A stretch of DNA of 64,000 nucleotides from Congeria kusceri (lineage: Eukaryota; Mollusca; Bivalvia; Myida; Dreissenidae): NCBI GenBank assembly GCA_027627225.1, contig CM051034.1, positions 45,505,048 to 45,569,047 on the forward strand, given 5' to 3'. The position numbers were made by a program, and so were the translations under genes. The notes under the pieces were generated by a model that did not search any database, had not been told where the DNA came from, and saw nothing but the letters and a program-made list of their open reading frames with translations. Shown piece after piece: positions 34,245 through 45,134 of this stretch. Within the stretch, counting starts at the first letter, position 1; each line of letters opens with the position of its first letter.

Positions 34245-37200
34245 CACGGTGCCTGTACCACGTGATCTATTTTGTTCTGTGTGGGTCATTCCACCGAAAT
34301 AATCCCTCCCTTCAGGTAACGTTTTTTTTATAATTTCTCTGTTAATTCTGAACCGATTTTCACGAAATAAAGACGAGTGCCCTGTCATAACAGAAATACA
34401 CCATTCCATTAGAGTTTCTGGTAGGTTTATTTAGTATGTTTTTCAAAAACTGCAACAGCTCATCTTTTTAAACATAAATTGATATGCTATGTGTGGAATA
34501 CGTTTTGTTTAATCGTCAATAAATTTCACAATATTGCTGCTAAAGATGCCAAACGTAGGGCGGACACTGTAATTCTTACCAGAGAAACAGCACAAAAAGT
34601 ACGTTTGCTCACATATGTCTGATGCCGATTTTTTTGCCATATGTGGGTCATAAATCTGTTATGCTATGTGTGGAATACAAACGTTTAAGACATTGCAAAC
34701 TTCCCATTAAAGTCATTTAATATAATTTTCTTTAACTTACGCTACAACACTGACAGTTGAGGGTCAATAACATGAATTTTTCAGCGCATTTGAAAATACT
34801 TCTGTTGCGGCAAGCCTTTTCTAGTGAGTTTCTATGTCTATTTACACGTTAATTTTGGACTTGTACTTTTCTCTCAAATTCATCTTGAAGGGTCAACAAT
34901 TCTATTGTAACTACCTACATATAAAATATATAAGGGTATGCTATAGTTTTTCATTTAGAACTTGGTCTGGTCTTTGCCTATTTAAAGGTTTAGCACATAA
35001 TGCGTATTAATAAACTACGACAAATCGTTTGAATTTCATTTCTAGTTAAAATCATTAACAGCACACATATTTTGCCTGTATTAATGCAAATTTAATACAT
35101 GTTTTTCCTTTCCATTTTCCTTAATGTTACAGCGTGATCTAAAACTTTCATTAGAACGTAACTTTTCTAGTCGTAGTCCTACCTCTAATTCACGTCCACC
35201 TAACGATAATTATGGATTATATATTATGTTTTCTTTAGACATACATACTGTTTTTGGCAGGATTTAAATGTACGCTCGTATTTCTCTATAGGATTCCTAC
35301 CATCTGCGCCAGCATAGAGCTAGCGCGCACGATGGACCGCAGTCATATGTGTGCACCCAGTGTTGGAAGTCCTTCACCGACCGGTACCTTCTCAGAGCCC
35401 ACGAATGGACAGAAAGAAAGGAAGATTATGCAGTGTGTGTCAGATAAGATGTAGGGAACACATGTCCACGTACACTGAAGAAAAGAGCAACGATTGCTGC
35501 AAAACATAAACATATTAGCAGTATATATAGACATCAACTTACATGTATACACAGTGATACAAACTGAATTATTGTTACGTGTGAATAAGAATTTATTGTC
35601 CGAACACATTGGCTATCGTTACTTGCAATAGTTTAATGTTAATAATGAACAATTATCTACTAGGCATATACGTTTTGTGCTGTTTCCTTAAGGACACTGT
35701 TCGATTGGCAAACATTCTACCAATACTAACCAATCAAATCTCCAATTGAAGATGTGCACTAAAAGGGAATACGCTATAGACAATTGTCACCATATTGATA
35801 TCCTACACTTATCCGATTACAAGACGACTTTTTTTCTGTAACATATAGAAATGTAATTAGTCCAAATAAGTTAAAGACATTTTGTAGGATAATGTTAATT
35901 AATGAATGGGACATTGTGTGTCATCGTTTTCAAATTTGATAATGTACAGAGGTAACTGCTGCGTCAATTTGTTCGGTCTATACGTAATCTGAAAGTCACT
36001 CTATCAGATGGAAGAACGTTCATACTATATTATAATATGTTGGTAATATAAGTAATATACAAATCTTAGAATCGATATTTTCTATTCTACAAAAGAAGAT
36101 ATCTACAAGATATTTGAAATGATCTTTTTGTTTTATAAGAACTTGATTTTTGTTTTATCTTAGTAAAATTATTTTGTAATATTGTGTGCAATATCATACA
36201 AATGTGTGACAAGCCTGGTTTTTAAATACATTTTAATGTACAGTTAAAACATGTATTTTATTAATCTAACATTAGTTTTTCTCAATGTTTAAAGATTGGT
36301 GCAAACTATGTTTGTATATATTCAGTTATTCAAACTAATATTTGTCCTATTCTTCTTACTCAATCAATATTTTACTTGGTGATCTTGTGATTTTGTGATT
36401 ATACCTGTACTTAACTGTGATTATATATGTCTGATTGTATGTGATTAAATTGATTTCGAATTGATATACAATAATATTCATCTTCTCTTTATGCTAAAAA
36501 TAGAACTGGTAATAGAGAAACAAGGAAACAGACATAATAAAAACATACTGTTTATTGCATTGTATGCTGCACGATGAAACTATTTTGATTAAAAGATCAA
36601 GTCCTTGTCTTGTAGTGGGCAAGAGTTTGCTGTCGTTTCGTCTTGATGGTCACCCAGCCGACTGAAAGAGATCCACGCTGGACAGCATTGATGTTCAAAG
36701 AAAGATTTTCCTCTTTGTTCAGCCCCTTTACTCTCTTGCGAGCTGTCGTGTCAAAGAAATGGGTCCTGAAATGTAATCGGGAAATATACAAGCTTTTAAT
36801 TATTATGTGGTTGAGCAAACTACAATAACTAATCAGTAGTATTAATTTCAATTATGCTTGGATTCATGCTTATATTTTTGAAATAACGATCTTCAAATTT
36901 GCCCAAACTACTCGTATATACGAAAATTGCATAATCATTGAAGTGAGAGAACCAGTATTAATATAATTACATAAAAATATAACATGATTTGAATACCTCA
37001 CTTGAAATTCATCTGGGGTAGTTTCATTTTCAACTTAATCTTTATTCTTATTTTCAGTAACAATACAAATGCATGAAAGCAACATATTAATGTAAATTAA
37101 TAAGCAGGTATGCTCTAACCATTTCTGTATTCCACACATAGCATAACAGATTTGTGACCCACACATAGCAATATTTTATTTTCTACAAAAAATTCGGCAT

Positions 37201-37568
37201 CAGACGTATGTGGGCAAACATACTTTTTGTGCTGTTTCTCTGATAAGAATTACAGTGTCCGCCCTACGTTTGGCATCTTCAGCAGCAATATTGTGAAATT
37301 TATTGACGATTAAACATAAAATATTCCACACATAGCATGTCAATTTATGTTTAAAAAGATGCGCGGTTGCAGTTTTTGAGACAAATGCTAAATGCATGTG
37401 CCAGAAACTCTAATGGAATTGTGTATTTCTATTATGTCTTTATTTCGTGAAAATCGGTTCAGAATTAATAGAGAAATTATAAAAAAAAAACGTTACATGA
37501 AGCAAGGGATTGTTTTCGGTGGAATGACCCACACAGAACAAAATAGATCACGTGGTACAGGCACCGTG
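34245..37568. mobile_element. 3.3-kb DNA transposon with ~435-bp terminal inverted repeats
   Basis: The left arm 34245-34678 and right arm 37127-37568 are inverted copies, almost identical for the outer 55 bp (cacggtgcctgtaccacgtg...) and similar with small indels throughout. Both arms hold atgctatgtgtggaata twice. GTAAC lies on both sides (34240-34244 and 37569-37573); uninterrupted family T copies have one such site, so this fits a 5-bp target duplication. I see no transposase in the 2.4-kb interior, so it is probably non-autonomous. The interior carries a zinc-finger-like exon (35292-35447). Confidence 0.82.
35292..35447 (+). pseudogene. C2H2 zinc-finger-like terminal exon inside the transposon
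   Basis: After an acceptor-like tttctctatag, the frame reads a half finger ending DSYHLRQHRASAH, then YVCTQCWKSFTDRYLLRAH, which fits C-x2-C-x12-H of a classical C2H2 finger. The second histidine is missing (HEWTERK follows), and a TAA stop comes 12 codons after the H. The first half finger needs an upstream exon for its cysteines, which I could not find. It could be a captured host fragment, part of the element's own protein, or a degenerate gene. No function can be assigned. Confidence 0.55.
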
Positions 37569-37899
37569 GTAACGCTAAACGAAGGAATCATTTGGAGTGT
37601 TTCTGTCGTTTTCGTTTAAATATTTGACAACACGTGGAACACTTACATAAAGTAAATAATGCAGATTGACATATAGAATTGAAAATGGCTGAGTGGTAAA
37701 GACAATATACTTTTATTCCGGAGGTCCAGGGTTCTAACCCCGGTGAAACTGTGTTTTTTTATTTCTTTTCTTTGTTTTCTAAATACTTTTCTAGTTATTA
37801 TATTTGAGCTTTTTAGTTCCGATGCTTAAATCTGTCAAGTTAAGACATTTAATGGCATACTTCAAACATGCGAAAATCTGTGAACAAGTCCCTTTAATA

Positions 37900-39395
37900 C
37901 GCAATAATATTTCGTAACAAATGTTTTATCATGAAAAAAAAACAACGTAATCCTATTTTATAAAAAATGAGATCTTATTTCGTAAAACGAATTATTATTT
38001 AGTCATTACGAAATACGAAAATCAAAACAGTGTGTTCGTTCACTTTAAGGACATCGTACGTACTCGTGTACCGACAGGCTTACGATACAAAAGGACATAC
38101 ACATTTGATTCTATGTTTAGCGTCCCCATGATCTTTCGAAACCTGATGGCAGGAAACAAAAATCTATGAGTCGATGATTTTTTTTTTTTAACATTTTCCC
38201 AATTTATTAATAGCAGTGGTACAAGCTAAAGCAAATGATTACCTGCAAAACTATTAAATTTCATCTTCATAGTGGGTACCTACTTTAAAACGGTATTTTA
38301 ACTGTAGAAATTGAGTACATGCACACTAATTTAACAAATATTGGTAAAAACACCTAAGTCATTTTTTCCCATTTTTGTATGCTTTCCAACTCAGTTTTTC
38401 ACATTGTCAAATTTTTTTTCGTTCAGCCATCCAAAAACCTACTAGCCTGAGGACGCTAAACATAGAATCAAATTGGAATGGCAAAACACAACATACAATT
38501 GGTTGAATTCTTATGAATTACTGTCAAACTTAATCAAATCACATCTGCCTTTAACATAAAAAAAGGTATATAACGTATGGTTAACAAATGACGCATATCT
38601 AGATTGAATATTGGGTTATGACAAAACCAATACGTACATTAACTGGCAAATCAAGACAATAGATTTTGAAAAAAGATTTGAGTGTAATTTTATACCATTA
38701 GTTGTTCATATTAATTCCATTCTTGTGTTCAAACAAGGAAATATATTTTAAAATGTGATCAATTTTGACGAATTTGTGATACACTTTGGTGCTATTTTCA
38801 CAAACCATATTTCTCACATGATTTCATTGGATATCAAAAACTGAATGCGATCATAAACTGAACAGAACATGTGAATACTATGGCTGCGATGTGTGAAGAA
38901 TATGATTTCAATTTTCACCACTGTGTAGAACGAGATCCTATTTTTCACAGATGTGAAAAATATAATTTGTGAAAAATATGGCCCTACAGTGTTTTTATTA
39001 AAACAATATGTGAATGATAATGTGAAATAATGTCGTTAGACGTGTTAACGTTGTTTGGAAAGGTTATCTAAATGCAACAGTTTTTGACCGGGGATCAAGA
39101 TAAGTATGTCTGACTGTATTGAGATTTGCTAATTAAAACACATGTATGTGTTCATTTTATGATTTAATTATTTTAATAAATTATTAAATCACTTCTATTA
39201 AGGATCGTCAGTTTAATAAGTGATGTTTTAGTGTTCTATTGATAACGACGGAGTTATTCCCCACTTCTGATACAACTTCAGTTATTTGTTTTACACCTGT
39301 ATTAATAGTTTCGGATCAATATCTTGAAAGGTTTAAATCACATTGTAATCAAATACTGTCAACGTAAACACGCATAATAACATGCATTGGTGTTA
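37900..39395. other. intergenic, no gene recognised
   Basis: AT-rich, with only weak internal repetition (tgtgaaaaatat near 38950). No exon, RNA or clear element seen. Confidence 0.4.
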
Positions 39396-39399
39396 ATAT

Positions 39400-39690
39400 A
39401 TACACAATTACTCAACTCAGTGTCCACATATACACCAATACCCGTGTCAGTGTTTACATCTACAGGGACACTCATGTCAGTTCTCACATATTCAATAACA
39501 CTCGTGCCAGTGTCCACATGTACACTAAGTCACTTGTATTATCATAATGTGGACGCTTATAATAGTGCGAATGACTAAGCGTACATGTACACTTACACCA
39601 TTATAAGAGTCCAAATGTACACTTACACTATTATACGCGTCCACATGCACACTTACACTATTATGAGTGTCCACATGTCAGAGGTAACGT
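39400..39690 (+). repeat. degenerate repeat upstream of TSP-C
   Basis: Repeated gtccacatgtacac and ttacactattata phrases at about 30-50 bp spacing, ending about 170 nt before the TSP-C exon 1 acceptor. Confidence 0.6.
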
Positions 39691-39858
39691 GTACCTTATC
39701 TTATAGCGTTCACATTAAACACTTACCAAAGTACATGTAGACGTGTTTAATAACGCGCGTACAGTATGAGCGCTCACATTTACTATTACACTTGATTCTT
39801 AATTTCCCTTCTTATACCCAATCTGACAAGTAATTTCCATTTCAGGACCATTTAAACA

Positions 39859-39954
39859 ATGCTTGTTCGTGTAAAATTGGTCCGTCGTAAGTCCGAATCA
39901 GAAGTGAGCCTGGTGTTAAAATATGTGCTGTTTTTTATCAACTTTATCATATGG
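39859..39954 (+). CDS. TSP-C coding exon 1
   Basis: 32 residues: basic N-terminus (MLVRVKLVRRKSESEV) and first half of membrane segment 1, ending NFIIW; donor TGG|GTAAGA. The exon starts at 39846 after acceptor ccatttcag, leaving 13 nt of 5'UTR. Confidence 0.87.
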
Positions 39955-42900
39955 GTAAGAAAGTAAAAACTGTTGTATTCGCTTTTTTTCTTTTTCTCGT
40001 ATACCATTAAAATGTTTCTTTTTCTGTTTGGTCATGCTTAAAATAGCTTGTACATTGTTTGTTTATTTGTTGTTTTTTTCTCTCAGATTTTATCCGCAGT
40101 CCTGATAGGCCTGATGGGCTGGGCTATTGAAACAAAGGACAAAAAGGTCAAGGACGCGTATGACTTCTTTCTTGACCCAGCCATCATTCTGTGCCTGGTT
40201 GGTTGCATAGCATTCGCTGTAACGTTGGCAGGATGGTGGGGCGCTTTCAGAGAGAACTGGATTGCCCTTAAAGTGGTAACAAGTCTGCCTTAATTCGGGT
40301 CCTTATTCATTCATTCATTTATTTATTTATTTATTTATTTATTGTGATCCTTATTAAAAGACTGAAGTGAAATGAGATAATTCAGTTCCGCTAAGAATTA
40401 CTTTCCAACCAAGACCGCAACTACTTAATTGAATCTTTAATATATCTAGGGGTTGAAACCCAGAAGGTTCCGACGGCCATTTAAATCAATAGCTGTTGGT
40501 ACCTTTTGGTGTTCAACCCTCGAACTTCTCTTGTAATATTCACACACCGTGTGTCTACCGCCTGAACTGTGCCAAGGTTTGGTAGCACTGCAGTCATTGC
40601 ATCCTTTACACCACTGCATAAAAAATTACCTCAAATAATTGATCGGGTTAATTAATAACGTGCGATCATGTCTTGTTTTTATTTTAAAGTTACTTTCCAA
40701 AACATATGCTTCACCTGGAAAAGACTTAGTATAAGCGTTGCTGACGCTTGTTTTCTAGTCCAGTTTGTACAATGTATTATAGATAATAACGTGTCATCAT
40801 ATGCTTGTTTGTCTAAATAAATACGTATGAACTAAAACATCCGCTTTACTACCAGGAAAATTTCGTTTTTTCTTTCAGTACACCGGATTCATGGTATTCT
40901 TATTCCTCCTGCAATTAGTGTTTGTTATCCTCATCTTTGTGACGGTCTATTTACCGGATACCCTACAAACTCTCGGGTTATATCCGGAAAAGAAGCTAAA
41001 GAATGCTATAGAAAGATATTACGAAGATGATGATCTGAAATATTTAATTAACACGTTCCAAGAAACGGTAAAACGAGTTTATATTTATGTTTTGTTCAAT
41101 AAAAACTTAAAATAAGTGAAGTGAACCAAACAACCAAAGGAACAATTACGTAAAATAAGTTATACATGTATATTTGCCATTTTTATATTTCAATGGTAAT
41201 TTTTGTCTTTTTGGTCAGACGCGATTTCACTATCGCCAGGGAATAACATGGCGTCACTCGCCATAAAGTACCCGCCGCTATCACTCCATGTAGATATGCC
41301 AAGTAACTACGCGAACCTGAATCTGACTTCACGACCACGAATGAAACATTCGTTTGCGATGTACTATACTGCGTTTTTAATCTATAGACAAACAACAAAA
41401 TTATTGTTGTTAAACTACCAATAAACAACGCAAAATGTAGTCCCGATTCTGAGCGGACCATAGTAAAAAGTAGTCTCAATTACAATTGCAAAAAATATAT
41501 GTCAAATCATGTTAGAATCGAAATAATTTCCGCATTTTCGTTGTTTATATGGCCAATAACTATTTGTCGTTCTGATGCGTGGCTATTAAACAACTCGGGC
41601 TAACGCCTACGCATCAGAACTCCAAATCGTTGTTTATTGGCTGATAAACAACGATACATCGAACATTATTTCTTAAATCTTGAATAGATTCTCTTGAAAT
41701 ATTGACACACCATGTTTCTGTTGCTTGCATAAACTCATTATAGCATGTTTGCATAAACTCAATTTAGTATGTTGTGTTTTCCACGATAATCTGCTTAAAA
41801 TGAAATCACCAACCAACTCGCCTAGTTGGCCGATAAACAACGATAAATCGAAAGTTATCCCTTAATTATTTCAGTTCGGGTGTTGTGGTACTTCCAACGA
41901 TGAGTTCGGATACAAGGACTGGTCAGCCAACGAATACTACAACTGTGTAAACGTAACGGCCAAAATGAAATTACGGAATACACTGTTCTGTGCGGTACCC
42001 TATTATTGCTGTAAAAACGCAACAACCGTAAGTCATACGTGTGCAATCACTGTATAGGAAAATACTATATTAGCGATGAATAAAAGATGCATTTTCTATT
42101 TGGTAAAAATATATCATAGGTTTATTATTTCTTCTTGTATTCGATAAAGTATGAGTAAATTAATAGGTAATTAACTTAACATTAACATTACCTAACATTT
42201 TTCTCTCAAATTACAAAAATACGAAAATTTCCATAAGTGCATCATTCAAATCCATTGTAATTATATGATTAAAATCATATATTTTTTAATCAACGTTTTC
42301 TGTATGAAATATGTTATTACATATTTACTGGAACTGTTAATATAGCTTACCTGTTTTGTACGTGTAGATCCCTTATTCATGTGCTAACGGTGTGTTTAAA
42401 CGAGGAAATCGATTCAATAATGTAACATTTATTTATTTAATACGGACTTTTCCAAATTCTTGCCACGGAATACTACTATTGTCATTTTGCTGCACACGGC
42501 GCGTTCAATGATAATTGTGTCCCGGGTTTAATTTCAACATAACCATACAAAAGCACAAAGTATTTCTTAATATATGATACCTTCAAGATTTACAATATTT
42601 TTACATATATAAATATTAAAGTTAATCTTTGCTAGGTACATAGTTATTTAGTAAGCGACAAATGTTCACCTTGTCCCAGACATGGAACATTTTATCGCAC
42701 ATTCAAATAATTCATGTCTATGATGAACCTGAAAGTTTTGGCTGTATCAGACAAACCATTCTTCAAACGATTGTAAAACTCGGCATGCCAAACAAACCAC
42801 TATATTAACAGAATCGAACACGTTTTCATTATCAATAAAGGCAGGGAGTAATAACTCATTATTTCTTTTGTATTCTATACACAGAGGATGACGTCACACG

Positions 42901-45111
42901 CCAAACCTCTGTACTTAACCGCATTATTTCGTCCCAAACGGCGAAATGTGCTTATGCATGAAGTAATCCCGCGTATGAAAGTTGTTTTATGAAATGACTT
43001 TATTGATACCATTAATCAGTCTAATATAAAGTTAATACTGATAGTACAATATATTTCTGTTAAATAAAATACCAGTAGTTCGTGTTAAACGCTGTTAACG
43101 TGTTTATTACAAAAAAGCTACTTTCACTTTAGTTGTGTGTGAAAATTCCAGGTTAGATACCAGTAATTCCAATTCCCATAGGGTCCCATTATAAAACGGC
43201 GAACTTTCAGATATCAGTTTGTGCAAGCTTGCTGTCAGTTTAAAGATGAATCTTTCCTCTTCCAAAAATTGCAATACAAATATATGGGATGTTACTTCTA
43301 AGAAAATGCGTCTCACCTGAATGCAGACACCGGTAGAAACTATGGTTTCGGCAGTCATATTTCGACAAAAGACCCATGCCAAAATAAACACACCCCAAAT
43401 GCTCTTTCAAGTTAGCATCCAAAGAAATGCACAAAAATGTTTTAAACACAGAGAGGTTATTAGAAATAACCACAAACGGCGTGTCTGACATTGCTAAATG
43501 CTTCTCATTGCAGAAGAAAAAGGGAACTCTAGTAAGAGGCAATATTTCGAATGTAACACGGAGGGAAACACATTCATTTACTGGTATCAAATCTCAATGC
43601 GATGCTAAATCAACGAGCTGGAAAGTAGCGCATATCCATAATGCTTAGAGCGTGAGTACACAGGTCTGTTAGACCGGTTTAGACACAACGTTTCTTTAGA
43701 GCCCCTCCTTGTCCCCGCGCAGTATATTCCTAACTTCTATTGTTATTAAACGTTCTTTAATATGCAAGTTGTGTACAATTTCTGTAAGTCATGTTTAATT
43801 TCAGTTTCACGTAGTGGTCTAATATTTTTACGATACGTGATTTGTTTAATTCTGGTCAATACGTATGTCTATATGTTGGACAAATTTCAGTATGTCGGGT
43901 CAATTATGTGTAAATCAGGTCGAATCCCTCCAAGCCTTGCCAAATGCTGGGTTAAATGAGTTCGAACTTCCGATAGTCTGGTCAAAGTTCAGTACGCCAG
44001 GATACATCTCTGCAAAACTGTCAAATTTATGTAAGCTCGGTCAACTTAAACTGATTTCTACTCACCTCGTACCATAGTCATCAGTTAACAAGTGTTCTAA
44101 TAGTAGTTCACTAATGTTTTGTTTCTAAACTTCACAGCCATTGACTTATAATTACATTATTCGCTTGATTGTTCATATAGTTGGGACATGTGGACACGTT
44201 TCAAAACAATTGCGCTCATTCCATGTTCAAAATTCATATCTGGGTACTGCAAACCAAATAATGCCTGGACATATGCTTTCTATTTGAAAATTCCTTTCTT
44301 TGTAAACAAAGCTTAAACAATGTTAAGTGGCTCCATGTTGTATTTTATTTGCAGGGAGGCATAACAAATCACTCATGTGGATTAAACATGCAGAGTTCCG
44401 AGAAGGTACCGTAATAATTTTGTGCAGTGTGCATATTTTAGTAAGAATTTCATGCATAATTTTGACTATATAGTCTGTAATTGTTCTTATTTAAATACTT
44501 ATGTAGTAGTAGTCAATAATCACGGTGTAGTTTTGTAGTAATATGTGTTCAAGGTTGTACTATTAAGCGAAATGTATTGTATTGTGATTCTTCGTAACGT
44601 TGATGTTCTCCGGCGTTGTTGCTGATGGCGATCAAGTCCTTTATTCCGAATATTATTCATTTACAATACAGGATGCAATACGGGGAACTACAATCTACAT
44701 ATACGGGTGCTTCAAGGTGATATCTGACATCATGCACAGCAACGTCCTGGTGGTTGGCAGCGTAATGATAGGGATCTTCCTACCGCAGGTAAGGATAGTG
44801 ACCCTGAAACATTGGAGCAACTAGGGATTACCAAATGTTTGATAGCCGATGTTAGCGCTAACGGTAGCTAAACCCCCCGATGGCTACTCAAATTTCTAAA
44901 TTTGTTTTTGAAAATGAGATATATTTCCAAAAGAAAAGGTTTGGCTATGTTATTTCTTACCTCCAACCTAGATAGCGGATAACTGTAAACCCCTTAGTCT
45001 GATTCTGGTAAATTTACTATCCTTGACCTTTCGCAGGTTTTGCTGACGTTCATGGCAAACACGGTGAGCGCCCAGATTCGGCGACTGATGGGTAAATGGT
45101 TTCAAGCCTAG
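39859..45111 (+). CDS. TSP-C: TspanC8-type tetraspanin (TSPAN33-like), 7 coding exons
   Basis: Spliced CDS from exons 39859-39954, 40087-40275, 40879-41067, 41875-42027, 44355-44405, 44672-44788 and 45037-45111, giving 289 residues and a TAG stop. All introns are phase 0. The loop cysteines are C161-C162-G, C182, C197, C203-C204 in VPYYCC, C217 and C239 in IYIYGC. The serine usually before the CC pair is tyrosine here. N184-V-T, N206-A-T and N214-H-S are possible N-glycosylation sites, more than in the other two. Intron 1 is only 132 nt, and the gene is the most compact and least repeat-invaded of the three. The acceptor ccatttcag at 39845 shows that exon 1 is preceded by a non-coding exon. 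Donors of exons 2, 3 and 5 (GTAACA, GTAAAA, GTACCG) are weaker than consensus. Function is as for the family: a likely ADAM10-type partner at the membrane, inferred only. Confidence 0.9.
40087..40275 (+). CDS. TSP-C coding exon 2
   Basis: 63 residues from ILSAVLIGLMGW to AFRENWIALKV: small loop and membrane segment 2. Acceptor ttctctcag, donor GTG|GTAACA. Same length as in the paralogues. Confidence 0.92.
40879..41067 (+). CDS. TSP-C coding exon 3
   Basis: 63 residues: membrane segment 3 and the loop start (YPEKKLKNAIERYYEDDD), ending LINTFQET. Acceptor ttctttcag, donor ACG|GTAAAA, which is weak. Confidence 0.92.
41370..41690 (-). repeat. dispersed repeat family R, copy 3, in TSP-C intron 3
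   Basis: Inverted relative of 4983-5321: ctatagacaaacaac, caattacaattgcaaaaa, caaatcatgttagaatcgaa, tggctgataaacaacgat. A further end fragment at 41824-41860 (tggccgataaacaacgataa) reaches toward the exon 4 acceptor. Confidence 0.7.
41875..42027 (+). CDS. TSP-C coding exon 4 (CCG loop exon)
   Basis: 51 residues from FGCCGTSNDE to VPYYCCKNATT, with six loop cysteines and two NxT sites. Acceptor attatttcag, donor ACC|GTAAGT. A fragment of a dispersed repeat reaches to within about 20 nt of the acceptor. Confidence 0.93.
42875..43110 (-). repeat. dispersed repeat family V, copy 2, in TSP-C intron 4
   Basis: Inverted copy of 32330-32560, with shared acctctgtacttaaccgcat and atgactttattgatacca blocks. 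Confidence 0.65.
43111..44350. other. TSP-C intron 4, unassigned sequence
   Basis: Contains a moderately GC-balanced stretch (43107-43650) with overlapping open frames on both strands, the longest 116 codons on the - strand at 43240-43590 and cysteine-containing. None shows a domain I recognise. The rest is AT-rich. Confidence 0.35.
44355..44405 (+). CDS. TSP-C coding exon 5
   Basis: 17 residues (GGITNHSCGLNMQSSEK) with the seventh loop cysteine. Acceptor tatttgcag, donor AAG|GTACCG, which is weak but is placed by homology with TSP-B. Confidence 0.88.
44672..44788 (+). CDS. TSP-C coding exon 6
   Basis: 39 residues: TTIYIYGC and membrane segment 4, ending IGIFLPQ. Acceptor caatacag, donor CAG|GTAAGG. 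The first intron bases (gtgaccctgaaa) match one unit of the array found at the same donor in TSP-B. Confidence 0.92.
45037..45111 (+). CDS. TSP-C terminal coding exon 7
   Basis: 24 residues and a TAG stop: end of membrane segment 4 and a tail ending MGKWFQA. Acceptor cctttcgcag. An AATAAA motif lies 11 nt after the stop. Confidence 0.9.
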   Translation, partial: VLLTFMANTVSAQIRRLMGKWFQA

Positions 45112-45121
45112 TGAAAAAAAG

Positions 45122-45127
45122 AATAAA
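45122..45127 (+). promoter_or_regulatory. possible poly(A) signal, TSP-C
   Basis: AATAAA 11 nt after the TSP-C stop, just before a 1.5-kb repeat. Such a short 3'UTR is unusual. A second AATAAA at 46836-46841, beyond the repeat, may be the original site if the repeat inserted in the 3'UTR. Confidence 0.3.
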
Positions 45128-45134
45128 CACATTA

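Larger units (their letters stand above)
34058..37897 (+). mobile_element. family T element, copy C, split by a 3.3-kb transposon
   Basis: The 5' part (34058-34244) matches copies A and D from aggacctgttcacaggttgg. The 3' part (37569-37897) resumes with gtaacgctaaacga, has a tRNA-like core at 37684-37748 (aaatggctgagtggtaaaga, ggttctaaccccgg) and ends gtgaacaagtccctttaa. The interruption is the element at 34245-37568. Confidence 0.8.

Noticed and set aside
37200..37397. 65-codon - strand frame with a protein-like end
   Set aside because: It lies in the TIR of the 3.3-kb transposon. The mirrored frame in the other arm has several amino-acid changes and gives no sign of selection for protein.
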